Source: Streptomyces sp. SCSIO 30461 (GTDB lineage Bacteria; Actinomycetota; Actinomycetes; Streptomycetales; Streptomycetaceae). From it: a stretch of 64,000 nucleotides of DNA. Both the position numbers and the translations under genes were made by a program. This document shows positions 8,260 through 17,373 of the stretch, one piece after another (the first letter of the stretch is position 1; every line of letters starts with the position of its first letter). The notes beneath the pieces were generated by a model. The model saw only the letters and a program-made list of their open reading frames with translations, searched no databases and had not been told where the DNA came from. Location: contig NZ_CP146101.1 of NCBI RefSeq assembly GCF_037023745.1, positions 3,154,001-3,218,000 of the forward strand, read 5' to 3'.

Positions 8260-8925
8260 TCAGGACGCGTCCTCGGGAGCCGCCGGGTCCTTTCGCAGCA
8301 ACTCGGCCACCGCCAGCACATCGGGCAGCAGCGTACCCAGCCTGTCGATGAGGTCCGGCAGATCCGGGACGTCGGGCATCGGGTGGTAGAGGAACATGAT
8401 TCCGTCGCCGACGAGCGACACGGCAGGCGCCCCCACCGCCAGGAGCCTTTCCGGAATCCTTGCCGACTCCACGGGCCCCGTGATGGCGTGGACGTCGGAG
8501 GCGATGGGCGCGTACAGGGCGCCGCCGGGCACGGTGATCCCCATCTTGGGCCCGCTCCAGCCCCGTTCCAGGCGCAGGATCGGGTACTCGCGGGGGAGCC
8601 GGAAGGACACCGAGAACCAGTGCAGGCCGCGGCGCTGCTCAAGTATCCGGGCACGGCCCACGATGACCTCATGGCCGTCGTGTGAACCGTTCAGCACCCT
8701 GACGATCGGGGCGTCGACCACCCATGGGAAGTGGTAGAGGTACCTGTCCCGCAGGATGGACGCCGCGGGTGCTTCCAGCTCCCACCCGGATGTGGCCGCG
8801 AGTGCCCGCATCGCGCGATCCGCTCTGGTGACACGCCGCAGAACGCGGACCTCGCGTGTCAGGCCCAGCACGATCGGCAGTGCCAGCACAGCGATCACCA
8901 CGATCCAGCCCACTTGCCCGCTCAT
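8260..8925 (-). CDS. membrane-anchored hypothetical protein
   Basis: A 221-aa protein with one N-terminal membrane span (residues about 5-24, GWIVVIAVLALPIVLG) followed by a short basic stretch, so the bulk should be cytoplasmic. The rest is a soluble mixed domain with aromatic strands (YLYHFPWVVDAPIVRVLNG, GLHWFSVSFRLP) and an acidic tail. No enzymatic motif is seen and I do not recognise the family. The ATG at 8925 is chosen over an earlier in-frame start because GGAGGGGG stands six bases upstream. Confidence 0.65.
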   Translation of the reverse strand: MSGQVGWIVVIAVLALPIVLGLTREVRVLRRVTRADRAMRALAATSGWELEAPAASILRDRYLYHFPWVVDAPIVRVLNGSHDGHEVIVGRARILEQRRGLHWFSVSFRLPREYPILRLERGWSGPKMGITVPGGALYAPIASDVHAITGPVESARIPERLLAVGAPAVSLVGDGIMFLYHPMPDVPDLPDLIDRLGTLLPDVLAVAELLRKDPAAPEDAS

Positions 8926-9091
8926 GCGCTTCCCCCTCCGCGGAACGCGGCCCCCCTCGGCGCCGTACCCGCTCACTGCCTGCCCGTGCGGCGGGGCCGC
9001 CACACGCTGTGAGGGCCCTTGTCCACCCCCTTGATCTCACCCCTAGCCTCTGGCGGCGCAGGGCGCACGGCGCACGCGTCGGCCCCTGGCC

Positions 9092-12000
9092 TCAGTCCCG
9101 CACCAGCCGCAGTGTCAGGATCTGGAAGGGGCGCATTGACACCGCCACGGCGTCGCCCTCGACGGGGAGCGGTGGGTGTTCGTGCAGCGGGCGCTCCAGC
9201 AGATCGGTGACCACCGCGCGTGCCGCGTGGAATCCGGTGCGGAGCGTGGTCGCGGTTCGCCCGCCCAGCGACTCGTAGAGCCGCACCACGACATCCCCCG
9301 ACCCGTCGTCGGCGAGCTTCACCGCCTCGATGACGGCAGACGGCCCGTCCGTGGTGACGACGGGGGGAACCGCCGCACCGCCGGGGCCGATCCTGAGCGG
9401 AAGGTTGAGGGCGTAGCCCTCGGCGATCGCGTCCTCGATCGTCGCGCCCGGCAACAGGGAGTACGTGAAACGGTGCAGGCCCTGGTCGGCGTCCGGGTCC
9501 GGAACACGGGGGGCACGCACCAGACTGAGCCGCACGGTGGTGGTCGTCCCACCGTCCTCTTCCCGGGTCGCACGCGATACGTCGTGGCCGTATGTCGCGT
9601 CGTTGAGCAACGCGACACCGTAGCCGGACTCGCCGACGTGCACCCAGCGGTGTCCGGATACCTCGAAACGGGCCGCCTCCCAGCTGGTGTTGGTGTGCGT
9701 GGGCCGGTGCACATGGCCGAACTGGATCTCCGCGGTGGTTCGGTCGGCCCGCACATCGAGCGGGAATGCCGCCTTGAGGATCTTCTCCCGCTCATGCCAG
9801 TCGATGTCGGTGGCGATGTCGATCCGCCGGCTCCCGGCGCGTACGGTCACGGTCTGCGTGATCCGCGAGCCCCGGCCGAACGCGCGCTCCACCCGCAGTG
9901 CGCCGAGCAGCGGATCGCTCTCGGCCACGGTGACGACCGGGTCGTCCAGCAGATCCTTCCACTGCCCCAGATAGTGCTTGTCGATGTCCCAGGCATCCCA
10001 GTAGTTGGGAAGATCCGTGTGCAGCCGCAGCAGATTGCCCCTGCCGCCCGGCGCGAGCACCTCGCGGTCCGCCGGCAGATCGCGGACGGAGGAGACGGTG
10101 CCGTCGTCCGCCAGCTCGACCCGCACCAGACCGTTGTCCAGGATCTGGTGCCCGATCACCCTGACCGGTGGCCGGGCGGGGCGTGTGCCCGCCGCCACCG
10201 GTGCGCAGCCCGACGCGGGCACATCCACGAACGCCGCGACCGCGCCGTCGGACAGGCGTGGCAGCCCGGGGTCGAGCGCACCGGCCAGCGCCGACGGCAC
10301 GCGTACCACCTCCGAGCGCGGCCGGGGACCGGCGTTGTAGGCCCACACCTCCAGCGGGCCGGCCCCGCCCACCGCCTCCAGCGCCTGCGCGGTCAGCGCG
10401 TCGAGCTCCGCCGCGACCCGGGCGTACTCCGCCTCGGCCTCCCGGTGCACCCAGTTGATCGACGAGCCCGGCAGGATGTCATGGAACTGGTGCAGCAGCA
10501 CCGTCTTCCACAGCCGGTCGAGTTCGGCGTGCGGATACGTGTACCCGGGCACCCGCAGTGCCGCCGCCGTTGCCCACAGTTCGGCTTCCCGCAAGGCGTG
10601 TTCACTGCGGCGGTTGCCCTGTTTGGTGCGCGCCTGGGTGGTGTAGGTGGCCCGGTGCAGTTCCAGATAGAGCTCGCCCGACCAGACCGGGGCGTCCGGG
10701 TACTCAGCCTGGGCCGCAGCGAAGAAGGCGTTCGGATGCTCGATCACGACCTTCGCCGAGCCCTCCAGATCGGCCAGCCGCCGAGCCCGCTCCAGCATGT
10801 CCCGGTTCGGGCCGCCTCCGCCGTCGCCGTGTCCGAACGGAGCGAGTGAGCGCGTACCCCGGCCCTTCTCCTGGTAGTTGCGGACCGCATGGGCCAACTC
10901 ACCTCCCGAGAAGACGGCGTTGTAGGTGTCGACCGGCGGGAAGTGGGTGAAGATCCGGGAGCCGTCGATGCCCTCCCACCAGAAGGTGTGGTGGGGCAGT
11001 TTGTTGCTCTGGTTCCAGGAGAGCTTCTGGGTGAGGAACCACTTCATCCCGGCCAGCCTGGCGAGCTGCGGGAACGCGGCCGTGTATCCGAAGGAGTCGG
11101 GCAGCCACACCCCTTCCGCCTCGATCCCGAAGGCGTCGAGGAAGAAGCGCTTGCCGTGCACGAACTGGCGGGCCAGGGCTTCGCCACCGGGCAGGTTGCC
11201 GTCCGCCTCCACCCACATCCCGCCGACCGGCGCCCACTGGCCGCGCTTCACCGCGTCCTCGATCCGTGCCCACACCTGCGGGTGGTTCTCGCGTACCCAG
11301 GCGTACTGCTGGGCCTGTGAGCAGGCGAAGACGAACTCCGGGTACTCCAGCGCCAGGGCTGTGGCGTTCGCGAAGGTCCTGGCCGCCTTCCGTTTGGTCT
11401 CGCGGATCGGCCACAGCCAGGCGCTGTCGATGTGTGCGTGCCCGACGGCCGACAGGGTGTGCGCACCGGCGTGCGCCGGTGACGCGAGGGCGGGTGCGAG
11501 TACGGCCCGGACGGCGGCGGCGGTGCCGGGGATGTCGTCCAGGTCGAGCCGGTCGAGTGCCCGGTCCAGGGTGTGCAGGATCTCGTGTCGCCGGGGATCG
11601 TGCTCGGCGAGCTCCAGCATCAGCTCGTACAGCACCTGTGTGTCCAGGGACAGGTGCCAGACCTCCTCGTCGAGTACGGCGAGATCGGCGCGGGCGAAGG
11701 TGTAGAGCGGATCCCGGCCCGCGGTGCGCTTGTCGCCCATCGGGGTCGGGCGGCGGAAGCGGTCGGCGAGGATGTCCGGGTTGGACGCGGCCTCGATGAG
11801 GTACGCGACCCGCTCGCCACCGCTCGCGGGCGAGCCGACGGGGACATACTGGTTCTGCGGGTTGACCGCCTTGAGCGGGGTGCCGTCCGGCAGGTGTACC
11901 AGCGCCTCCGCCTGGTTGCCCGGCCAGCTGCTGACGAAGCCCAGGTCGAACCACGCCTCCACCCTGCGCCCCGCCCAGTCGGCGGGCACCTCGCCCCGTA

Positions 12001-12229
12001 CCCGGAACCAGGTGGTGCCCCAGGGCGGACCCCAGGGCGTGCCCATGGCGAGGGGCGTGAACTCCTCGTTCCCCACCGCCTCCCGCACCTGTTCGAACGG
12101 CACCGGTTCGTCCGGCACCTGCCAGGACTCGACGGTGAGCGGCACGGCGGCCGAGTGGATCAGGGGCCGGATCCGCTGCTCCAGTACGCGTGCCACGCGC
12201 TGCTCGATCCTCGCGCGTTCGTCGTGCAT
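9092..12229 (-). CDS. alpha-mannosidase, glycoside hydrolase family 38
   Basis: A 1045-aa retaining alpha-mannosidase without signal peptide, probably cytoplasmic. The metal-binding catalytic motif HAHIDSAWLWP is at residues 264-274 (His266, Asp268), the nucleophile Asp378 is in VWLPDSFGY, and HQFHDILPGSS follows as in family GH38. An N-terminal beta domain (residues 30-180) and a large C-terminal beta region complete the usual architecture. The start is placed at MHDERARIEQ; the frame upstream overlaps the GH4 gene and is Arg-rich junk. It begins 11 bases after the stop of the GH4 gene, so the two form an operon for uptake or turnover of mannose- or glucose-containing sugars; no transporter is present. 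Confidence 0.92.
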   Translation of the reverse strand: MHDERARIEQRVARVLEQRIRPLIHSAAVPLTVESWQVPDEPVPFEQVREAVGNEEFTPLAMGTPWGPPWGTTWFRVRGEVPADWAGRRVEAWFDLGFVSSWPGNQAEALVHLPDGTPLKAVNPQNQYVPVGSPASGGERVAYLIEAASNPDILADRFRRPTPMGDKRTAGRDPLYTFARADLAVLDEEVWHLSLDTQVLYELMLELAEHDPRRHEILHTLDRALDRLDLDDIPGTAAAVRAVLAPALASPAHAGAHTLSAVGHAHIDSAWLWPIRETKRKAARTFANATALALEYPEFVFACSQAQQYAWVRENHPQVWARIEDAVKRGQWAPVGGMWVEADGNLPGGEALARQFVHGKRFFLDAFGIEAEGVWLPDSFGYTAAFPQLARLAGMKWFLTQKLSWNQSNKLPHHTFWWEGIDGSRIFTHFPPVDTYNAVFSGGELAHAVRNYQEKGRGTRSLAPFGHGDGGGGPNRDMLERARRLADLEGSAKVVIEHPNAFFAAAQAEYPDAPVWSGELYLELHRATYTTQARTKQGNRRSEHALREAELWATAAALRVPGYTYPHAELDRLWKTVLLHQFHDILPGSSINWVHREAEAEYARVAAELDALTAQALEAVGGAGPLEVWAYNAGPRPRSEVVRVPSALAGALDPGLPRLSDGAVAAFVDVPASGCAPVAAGTRPARPPVRVIGHQILDNGLVRVELADDGTVSSVRDLPADREVLAPGGRGNLLRLHTDLPNYWDAWDIDKHYLGQWKDLLDDPVVTVAESDPLLGALRVERAFGRGSRITQTVTVRAGSRRIDIATDIDWHEREKILKAAFPLDVRADRTTAEIQFGHVHRPTHTNTSWEAARFEVSGHRWVHVGESGYGVALLNDATYGHDVSRATREEDGGTTTTVRLSLVRAPRVPDPDADQGLHRFTYSLLPGATIEDAIAEGYALNLPLRIGPGGAAVPPVVTTDGPSAVIEAVKLADDGSGDVVVRLYESLGGRTATTLRTGFHAARAVVTDLLERPLHEHPPLPVEGDAVAVSMRPFQILTLRLVRD

Positions 12230-12240
12230 CGGGCGGACAC

Positions 12241-13599
12241 CTACTTCCGGTTGAGATAGGCGAGACCCGGATGCCGCCGGGCGTAGCCGTCGACCAGACG
12301 GCGGGCGACGGCGACCGAGTCGACCAGCGGATGCAGGGCGAAGGCCTTCACCGCGGCGGCGCGTGAGCCGCTGTCCGCCGCTGTGAGCACCTCGCGCTCG
12401 GCGGCCTTGACCGTGGTGACGAGTCCGACCGCGTGTGCGGGTAGCGGGACGACCGCGCAAGGGTGTGCGCCGTTCGCGTCGACCAGGCAGGGCACCTCGA
12501 TCACGGCGTCCGCGTCCAGCTCCGAAAGGGTGCCCCTGTTGCGGACGTTGAGGATGAGCGTGGCGCGTTCGTCATGGGCGATGGCGCGCATCAGGGCCAG
12601 GGCCACCTGCTCGTAGCCGCCGGAGCCGAGATCAGCCGCGGCCCGCTCGCCCGCCCCCGCCACTTCGCGGCTGCCCGCCATGTATGTGGCCTCCCGCTCG
12701 GACCGGGTCGCCTCCCAACTCTTGAGGGAGGGAGCCGCGTAGAAGGCGGCCTGCTGGTCGAGCAGGAAGGCGCCGCGGGTACGCGCGGCCGAGCGGTATG
12801 CCCGCACCGTCTCCCGGTTGAAGTAGTAGTAGTGCAGATACTCGTTGGGGACCGCTCCCAGCGCACGCAGCCAGTCGGCACCGAACAGCCGGCCTTCCTC
12901 GAAGGAGCCCAGTGCCTCGGTGTCGGCCAGCAGATCGGGGAGCCGGTCCTCACCGGCCACCCGCAACCCGCGCAGCCAGCCGAGGTGGTTGAGGCCGACG
13001 TAGTCGAACCATGCCTTCCCCGGATCGGCGCCGACCGCCCGGGCGACCCGCCGGCCGAGCCCCACGGGGGAGTCGCAGATCCCGATGACCCGGTCGCCCA
13101 GCACGCGGGACATGGCCTCCGTGACCAGTCCCGCCGGGTTGGTGAAGTTGATGACCCAGGCGTCCGGCGCGAGCGCCGCGATCCGCCGCGCGTAGTCCAT
13201 CGCCACGGGCAGGGTCCGCAAGCCGTAAGCGATGCCGCCCGCCCCGGCGGTCTCCTGGCCCAGCACCCCCTCGGCGAGCGCCACCCGCTCGTCGACGGCC
13301 CTGCCCTCCAGGCCGCCCACCCTGATCGCGGAGAAGACGAAGTCGGCGCCGCGCAGGGCGGCGTCAGGGTCGCTGCTGACGGTGACGTCCGGGGCGCCCC
13401 TGACCCCGGACGCCTGCTCGGCCAGCACACCCGCGATGGCGGCGAGCCGGGCAGCGTCCGGATCGTGAAGGGTGACCCGGGTGATCCGGCTGCCCCGGCT
13501 CCGGTCGCCGCCGCCGCCTTCGCCTCCGTTGTCGCCGAGCAGCGCCGCGTACACCAGCGGCACCCGGAAGCCGCCACCGCCCAGAATCGTCAGCCTCAT
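12241..13599 (-). CDS. glycoside hydrolase family 4 (6-phospho-beta-glucosidase type)
   Basis: A 452-aa NAD- and metal-dependent glycosidase of family GH4. It opens with the dinucleotide-binding turn LTILGGGGFRVPLVYAAL. Family landmarks follow: GAGGIAYGLRT, WVINFTNPAG, IGICDSPVGLG (metal Cys) and VGLNHLGW (metal His). GH4 enzymes cleave by an oxidation-elimination-reduction route. A low-complexity GGEGGGGDRSRGS loop near residue 25 is unusual. It is first in the operon with the GH38 mannosidase. GAGGG stands ten bases before the ATG. Whether the substrate is phosphorylated cannot be told. Confidence 0.9.
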   Translation of the reverse strand: MRLTILGGGGFRVPLVYAALLGDNGGEGGGGDRSRGSRITRVTLHDPDAARLAAIAGVLAEQASGVRGAPDVTVSSDPDAALRGADFVFSAIRVGGLEGRAVDERVALAEGVLGQETAGAGGIAYGLRTLPVAMDYARRIAALAPDAWVINFTNPAGLVTEAMSRVLGDRVIGICDSPVGLGRRVARAVGADPGKAWFDYVGLNHLGWLRGLRVAGEDRLPDLLADTEALGSFEEGRLFGADWLRALGAVPNEYLHYYYFNRETVRAYRSAARTRGAFLLDQQAAFYAAPSLKSWEATRSEREATYMAGSREVAGAGERAAADLGSGGYEQVALALMRAIAHDERATLILNVRNRGTLSELDADAVIEVPCLVDANGAHPCAVVPLPAHAVGLVTTVKAAEREVLTAADSGSRAAAVKAFALHPLVDSVAVARRLVDGYARRHPGLAYLNRK

Positions 13600-13693
13600 A
13601 CCGCGACCGCCCTCTGCCGTAGGCCTCCCTTTACCGTTCCCCGTTTCGCGGCGCTGTCACTTCCGTGACTGGCACACACGGCACAATGGGTGT

Positions 13694-14137
13694 ATGGCCC
13701 GACGCACCAGCCGACCCGCTCGCCCCGCACGTACCTCCCGCACGGCCGACTCGCCGTGCCCCTGCGGCCTCGCGGCCTCGTACGGTGTCTGCTGCGGGCG
13801 CTTCCACAGCGGTCAGGCCACGGCTCCGACGGCCGAACTGCTGATGCGCTCGCGCTACAGCGCCTTCGTCGTACGCGACGGCGCCTATCTGCTGCGGACC
13901 TGGCATCCCGGCACCCGCCCGGCTTCCGTGGAATTCGACCGGGAGATGCGCTGGAGCGGTCTGGAGATCCTCGAGACGGCCGACGGCAGTGTCTTCCACG
14001 ACACGGGAACGGTCACCTTCGCCGCCCACTACACGCACGGCGACGCGCCGGGAGCACTGCGCGAGCGCAGCCGGTTCGAGCGCTGTGGCGGCGGCTGGGT
14101 GTACGTGAACGGCACCTTCGAGGACTCCGCGGTCTGA
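13694..14137 (+). CDS. YchJ-like (UPF0225) SEC-C zinc protein
   Basis: A 147-aa protein with the YchJ pattern. An N-terminal zinc motif SPCPCGLAASYGVCCG gives four Cys (residues about 22-35), followed by FHSGQATAPTAELLMRSRYSAFVVRDGAYLLRTWHP and a NTF2-like domain ending in GGGWVYVNGTFE. Function of the family is not established; zinc binding is predicted. The first 20 residues are Arg/Pro-rich. No ribosome site precedes the ATG; a CACAAT hexamer at 13682-13687 lies six bases before it, so the message may be leaderless. It is divergent from the GH4 gene. Confidence 0.85.
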   Translation: MARRTSRPARPARTSRTADSPCPCGLAASYGVCCGRFHSGQATAPTAELLMRSRYSAFVVRDGAYLLRTWHPGTRPASVEFDREMRWSGLEILETADGSVFHDTGTVTFAAHYTHGDAPGALRERSRFERCGGGWVYVNGTFEDSAV

Positions 14138-14177
14138 GCACCCGGTGGGCCTGGTCCCGGTGGCCGGTCTCCACCGG

Positions 14178-14489
14178 TCAGACGCTGGTCGTCGACCCGG
14201 GCCGCACGATCATCAGGACGGTGACCGTGGCCCACGGAAGGTTGAACACCCCGGTGTACATGGCCAGCCGCTTGGTGTCGGCGATCTGTGCGGGCCGGGC
14301 CGGGATCGTGTGCTGTCGCGGCAGCACCAGCACGGCCGTGGCGCCGGCGGTCAGCAGCATCGACACGATGAGCCACGACTCCCCGGGCACTCCGAGGCTG
14401 CTCGCGGTGGCGATGCCGAAGACGGGAACGACGACTCCCGCCATCGCGTACACCCGGCAGACGCGGTGCAGGTTGCGCAGTACGGCCCG
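14178..14489 (-). pseudogene. 5'-truncated integral membrane protein relic
   Basis: The last about 100 codons of a membrane protein survive: HRVCRVYAMAGVVVPVFG, then two further hydrophobic spans and MYTGVFNLPWATVTVLMIV. Upstream of about 14490 the frame turns into Arg/Pro-rich nonsense that is really the complement of an AraC-type relic on the other strand. The N-terminal half expected for such a protein is missing, and no start with a ribosome site is visible. I take it as a deletion remnant; a short functional protein starting at an internal GTG cannot be excluded. Confidence 0.6.
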
Positions 14490-14492
14490 ACC

Positions 14493-14645
14493 GAGCTCCT
14501 GGAGACCACTGCGCACTCGGTCGACAGGATCGCTGCACAGGTCGGCTTCGGTTCCACCGACCGCCTTCCGGGACCGCTTCAAGCGCCAGGTGGGCACCAG
14601 CCCGCAGGCGTACCGCCGTGCCTTCCGCGGCAGCGCGCCGACACC
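14493..14645 (+). pseudogene. frameshifted C-terminal fragment of an AraC-family regulator
   Basis: Reading ELLETTAHSVDRIAAQVGFGST in one frame and TAFRDRFKRQVGTSPQAYRR in the next restores the second helix-turn-helix of an AraC/GlxA regulator. The frames join if one G at about 14559 is removed. Nothing of the rest of the protein is found upstream, where the membrane-protein relic begins. This is a truncated, frameshifted remnant of about 50 codons. Confidence 0.65.
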
Positions 14646-14655
14646 CGGGGGAGGG

Positions 14656-14913
14656 TCAGAAGCCCCGGCCCGGCCTGAGCACCAGCCCCGGGTTGTAGGC
14701 GGCGAGTACCTTGTTGGCCCTGGCCAGCGAAGCGAGGGCGTGCTCACGGTCTGCCTGGTCCTCGGCGCAGAACGGGGCGCGGAACCGGCGTGCTTCGCGG
14801 GCCGCGCATTCGGCCTCGATCTCCGCCTGGAGTACACCGAGCGGCATGCAGGACCCGATCAGGGCTGCGACCCCGTCGGGGATGGGGACGGGGACGAGGT
14901 TCGACGCGGTCAC
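14656..14913 (-). CDS. small conserved hypothetical protein
   Basis: An 85-aa soluble protein with a coherent composition: LVPVPIPDGVAALIGSCMPL, then a helical VLQAEIEAECAAREARRF, RAPFCAEDQADREHALASL and LAAYNPGLVL. Two Cys could bind metal but no motif is recognised. It starts with GTG at 14913, preceded by AAAGGA at good spacing. It is unlike the shadow frames around it and I believe it is a real gene, of unknown function. Confidence 0.6.
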   Translation of the reverse strand: MTASNLVPVPIPDGVAALIGSCMPLGVLQAEIEAECAAREARRFRAPFCAEDQADREHALASLARANKVLAAYNPGLVLRPGRGF

Positions 14914-15106
14914 GTGGGGGGTCCTTTGCTGAGAGGTGCGCCGGGTTCGCCGGGCGCGGTGTTGTCGCCCTCTATACGTACCGGACGGGGTTCACGGTTT
15001 GCCGGCCGGGATGTCTTATTGCTGCAACTGTTTGCCGCCGCCCCTTGATTGCTGCTAAAGAGCGCCCGCGGCGCCCGCCTCACCCGCGGCGGGGAAGAGC
15101 GGCCGG

Positions 15107-16174
15107 TCAATCCGTACCGGACAGAACCTCGGACAGGTCGTAGCGTACGGGCTCCTCCAACTGGGCGTACGTACAGCTGTCCGGAGTGCGATCCGGCCGC
15201 CACCGCCGGTACTGGGCGGTGTGACGGAAACGGTCGCCCTCCATGTGGTCGTACGCGACCTCCAGCACCCGCTCCGGCCGAAGCGCCACCCACGACAGGT
15301 CCTTCTTCCCCGACCAGCGGCTAGGCGTGCCGGGGAGTCTGGCCGACTCGTGCGCCGACTCGTCCGACCAGCGCGCCCAGGGATGCCCGGACGCGTCGTC
15401 CATCCGCAACGGCTCCAGCTCCGCGACCAGTTCCGCACGGCGCTTCATCGAGAACGCGGCGCACACCCCCACGTGCCGGAGCGCGCCGTCGGCGTCGTGC
15501 AGACCGAGCAGCAGCGAGCCGACGACCGGACCGCTCTTGTGAGGGCGGTAGCCCGCGAGGACGACATCCGCGGTGCGTTCGTGTTTGATCTTGTACATCA
15601 GACGCGCGTCCGGACGGTAGGGGAGATCGAGCGGTTTGGCGATCACGCCGTCGAGTCCCGCTCCCTCGTAGCGCTCGAACCACTCCGCCGCGACCTTTGG
15701 GTCCGTGGTGGCGGGAGCCAGATGCACCGGCTCGCGGGCACCGGACAGCGCCTCGGTGAGCAGGGAGCGGCGCTCTGTCAGTGGAGTGTCGAGCAGGGCG
15801 CGGTCGCCGAGTGCGAGCAGATCGAAGGCGACGAAGCTGGCCGGGGTCGTCTCGGCCAGCATCCGCACGCGGGAGTCGGCCGGGTGGATGCGCTCGGTCA
15901 GCCGGTCGAAGTCCAGCCTGCCCTCGTACGCGATCACGATCTCGCCGTCCATGACGCAGCGCCTGGGCAGATTGGCGCGCAGCGCGAGCACCAACTCGGG
16001 AAAGTAGCGCGTGAGCGGCTTGCCTGTACGACTGCCGATCACGATCTCCTCGTCGTCACGATGGACGATCGCACGGAAGCCGTCCCACTTGGCCTCGTAC
16101 TGCATCCCGGCCGGAATCCCGGCCACGGACTTGGCGAGCATGGGCTTCACGGGCGGCATCACCGGCAGATCCAT
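15107..16174 (-). CDS. ATP-dependent DNA ligase (LigC type)
   Basis: A 355-aa ligase with the nucleotidyltransferase core and OB fold only. The adenylated lysine is in EAKWDGFRA at about residues 27-35, followed by RCVMDGEIV, FVAFDLLAL, EGAGLDGVIAKPL and YKIKHERTADVVLAGYR, the ordered ligase motifs. It would seal nicks in repair. It is transcribed away from a LigD-type polymerase gene across a 61-base gap, as in other actinobacteria where the pair supplies polymerase and ligase for short-patch repair or alternative end joining. No Ku gene is in the window. No ribosome site is obvious before the ATG. Confidence 0.9.
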   Translation of the reverse strand: MDLPVMPPVKPMLAKSVAGIPAGMQYEAKWDGFRAIVHRDDEEIVIGSRTGKPLTRYFPELVLALRANLPRRCVMDGEIVIAYEGRLDFDRLTERIHPADSRVRMLAETTPASFVAFDLLALGDRALLDTPLTERRSLLTEALSGAREPVHLAPATTDPKVAAEWFERYEGAGLDGVIAKPLDLPYRPDARLMYKIKHERTADVVLAGYRPHKSGPVVGSLLLGLHDADGALRHVGVCAAFSMKRRAELVAELEPLRMDDASGHPWARWSDESAHESARLPGTPSRWSGKKDLSWVALRPERVLEVAYDHMEGDRFRHTAQYRRWRPDRTPDSCTYAQLEEPVRYDLSEVLSGTD

Positions 16175-16222
16175 AGGGTGATTATCCGGTATGTCTGGTA
16201 TGCGATGGAAGTCGGCGCGACC

Positions 16223-16228
16223 TAGGCT
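16223..16228 (+). promoter_or_regulatory. candidate -10 of a leaderless promoter
   Basis: TAGGCT lies seven bases before the polymerase ATG, so transcription could start at the A of the ATG. No convincing -35 is seen. Confidence 0.35.
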
Positions 16229-16235
16229 GGCCGAC

Positions 16236-17246
16236 ATGGGCGCAGCGGTGGAACTGGAAGTAGGGGACCGGACCGTCCGTGTGTCCAGTCCGGACAAGGT
16301 CTACTTCCCGGAGCGCGGCTACACCAAGCTCGACATGGTCGAGTACTACCTCGCCGTCGGCGAGGGCATCACCCGGGCCCTTCGCGACCGCCCCACCACG
16401 CTGGAGCGCTACCCCGACGGAGTGACGGGCGAGTCCTTCTTCCAGAAGCGCGCTCCCAAGTACCTCCCGGACTGGATTCCCACCGCCCACATCACCTTCC
16501 CCAGCGGGCGCTCAGCCGACGAACTGTGTCCGACCGAGCCGGCTGCGGTGATCTGGGCAGCCAACCTCGGAGCCGTCACCTTCCACCCCTGGCCGGTACG
16601 CCGCGACGACACCGACCACCCCGACGAACTGCGCATCGACCTCGATCCCCAGCCGGGCACCGACTACGCCGACGCCGTCCGCGCCGCTCACGAGCTGCGC
16701 GCGGTCCTGGACGAGGCCGGGCTGCGCGGCTGGCCCAAGACCTCGGGCGGTCGGGGGCTGCACGTCTTCGTCCCGATCGAACCGCGTTGGACCTTCACCC
16801 AGGTGCGGCGGGCCGCGATCGCCTGCGGGCGCGAGCTGGAGCGCCGGATGCCGGACCGGGTGACGATCAAGTGGTGGAAGGAGGAGCGCGGCGAGCGGGT
16901 CTTCGTGGACTACAACCAGACCGCCCGCGACCGCACCATCGCCTCCGCCTACTCCGTGCGCCCCCGACCGAACGCCGCAGTCTCCGCACCGCTGCGCTGG
17001 GAGGAGACCGACACAGCCGTACCCGAGGACTTCGACATCAGGACCATGCTCGCGCGGTACGCCGAACTCGGCGACGTACACGCCGACATGGACGACCACC
17101 GCTTCACCCTGGACACCTTGCTGGAACTGGCCCGCCGTGACGAGGCCGACCATGGACTCGGCGACCTCCCCTATCCGCCGGAATACCCCAAGATGCCGGG
17201 TGAGCCGAAGCGGGTGCAGCCGAGCCGGGCCAGACGCGAGAGCTGA
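16236..17246 (+). CDS. LigD-type DNA polymerase domain protein (archaeo-eukaryotic primase)
   Basis: A 336-aa stand-alone polymerase domain of the LigD kind. Landmarks are DKVYFPERGYTK, RYPDGVTGESFFQKRAP, the catalytic acidic pair in LRIDLDPQPG, GWPKTSGGRGLHVFVPI and VFVDYNQTARDRTIASAYS. Such enzymes fill gaps with a preference for ribonucleotides in non-homologous end joining or base excision repair. The ligase and nuclease domains of full LigD are absent, and the ligase is supplied by the divergent LigC-type gene. The ATG at 16236 has no ribosome site but lies seven bases after TAGGCT, so it may be leaderless. The C-terminus ends in a basic tail. Confidence 0.92.
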   Translation: MGAAVELEVGDRTVRVSSPDKVYFPERGYTKLDMVEYYLAVGEGITRALRDRPTTLERYPDGVTGESFFQKRAPKYLPDWIPTAHITFPSGRSADELCPTEPAAVIWAANLGAVTFHPWPVRRDDTDHPDELRIDLDPQPGTDYADAVRAAHELRAVLDEAGLRGWPKTSGGRGLHVFVPIEPRWTFTQVRRAAIACGRELERRMPDRVTIKWWKEERGERVFVDYNQTARDRTIASAYSVRPRPNAAVSAPLRWEETDTAVPEDFDIRTMLARYAELGDVHADMDDHRFTLDTLLELARRDEADHGLGDLPYPPEYPKMPGEPKRVQPSRARRES

Positions 17247-17373
17247 GCGCTCCGTCCGCCCCGGACTCCGCCGAACCGTCCGGTGCCGGTGCCGGTGCCG
17301 GGTCGGCGCGGCCGGTCTGCATTCCCCGGCGACCCTGGCCCACGTTCGCCGACGCCGTGTCCGCTCCAGCCCG

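Noticed and set aside
9176..10849. A 557-codon plus-strand frame inside the GH38 gene
   Set aside because: No recognisable domain, many Arg/His/Gly repeats; it is the complement of a well-supported mannosidase.
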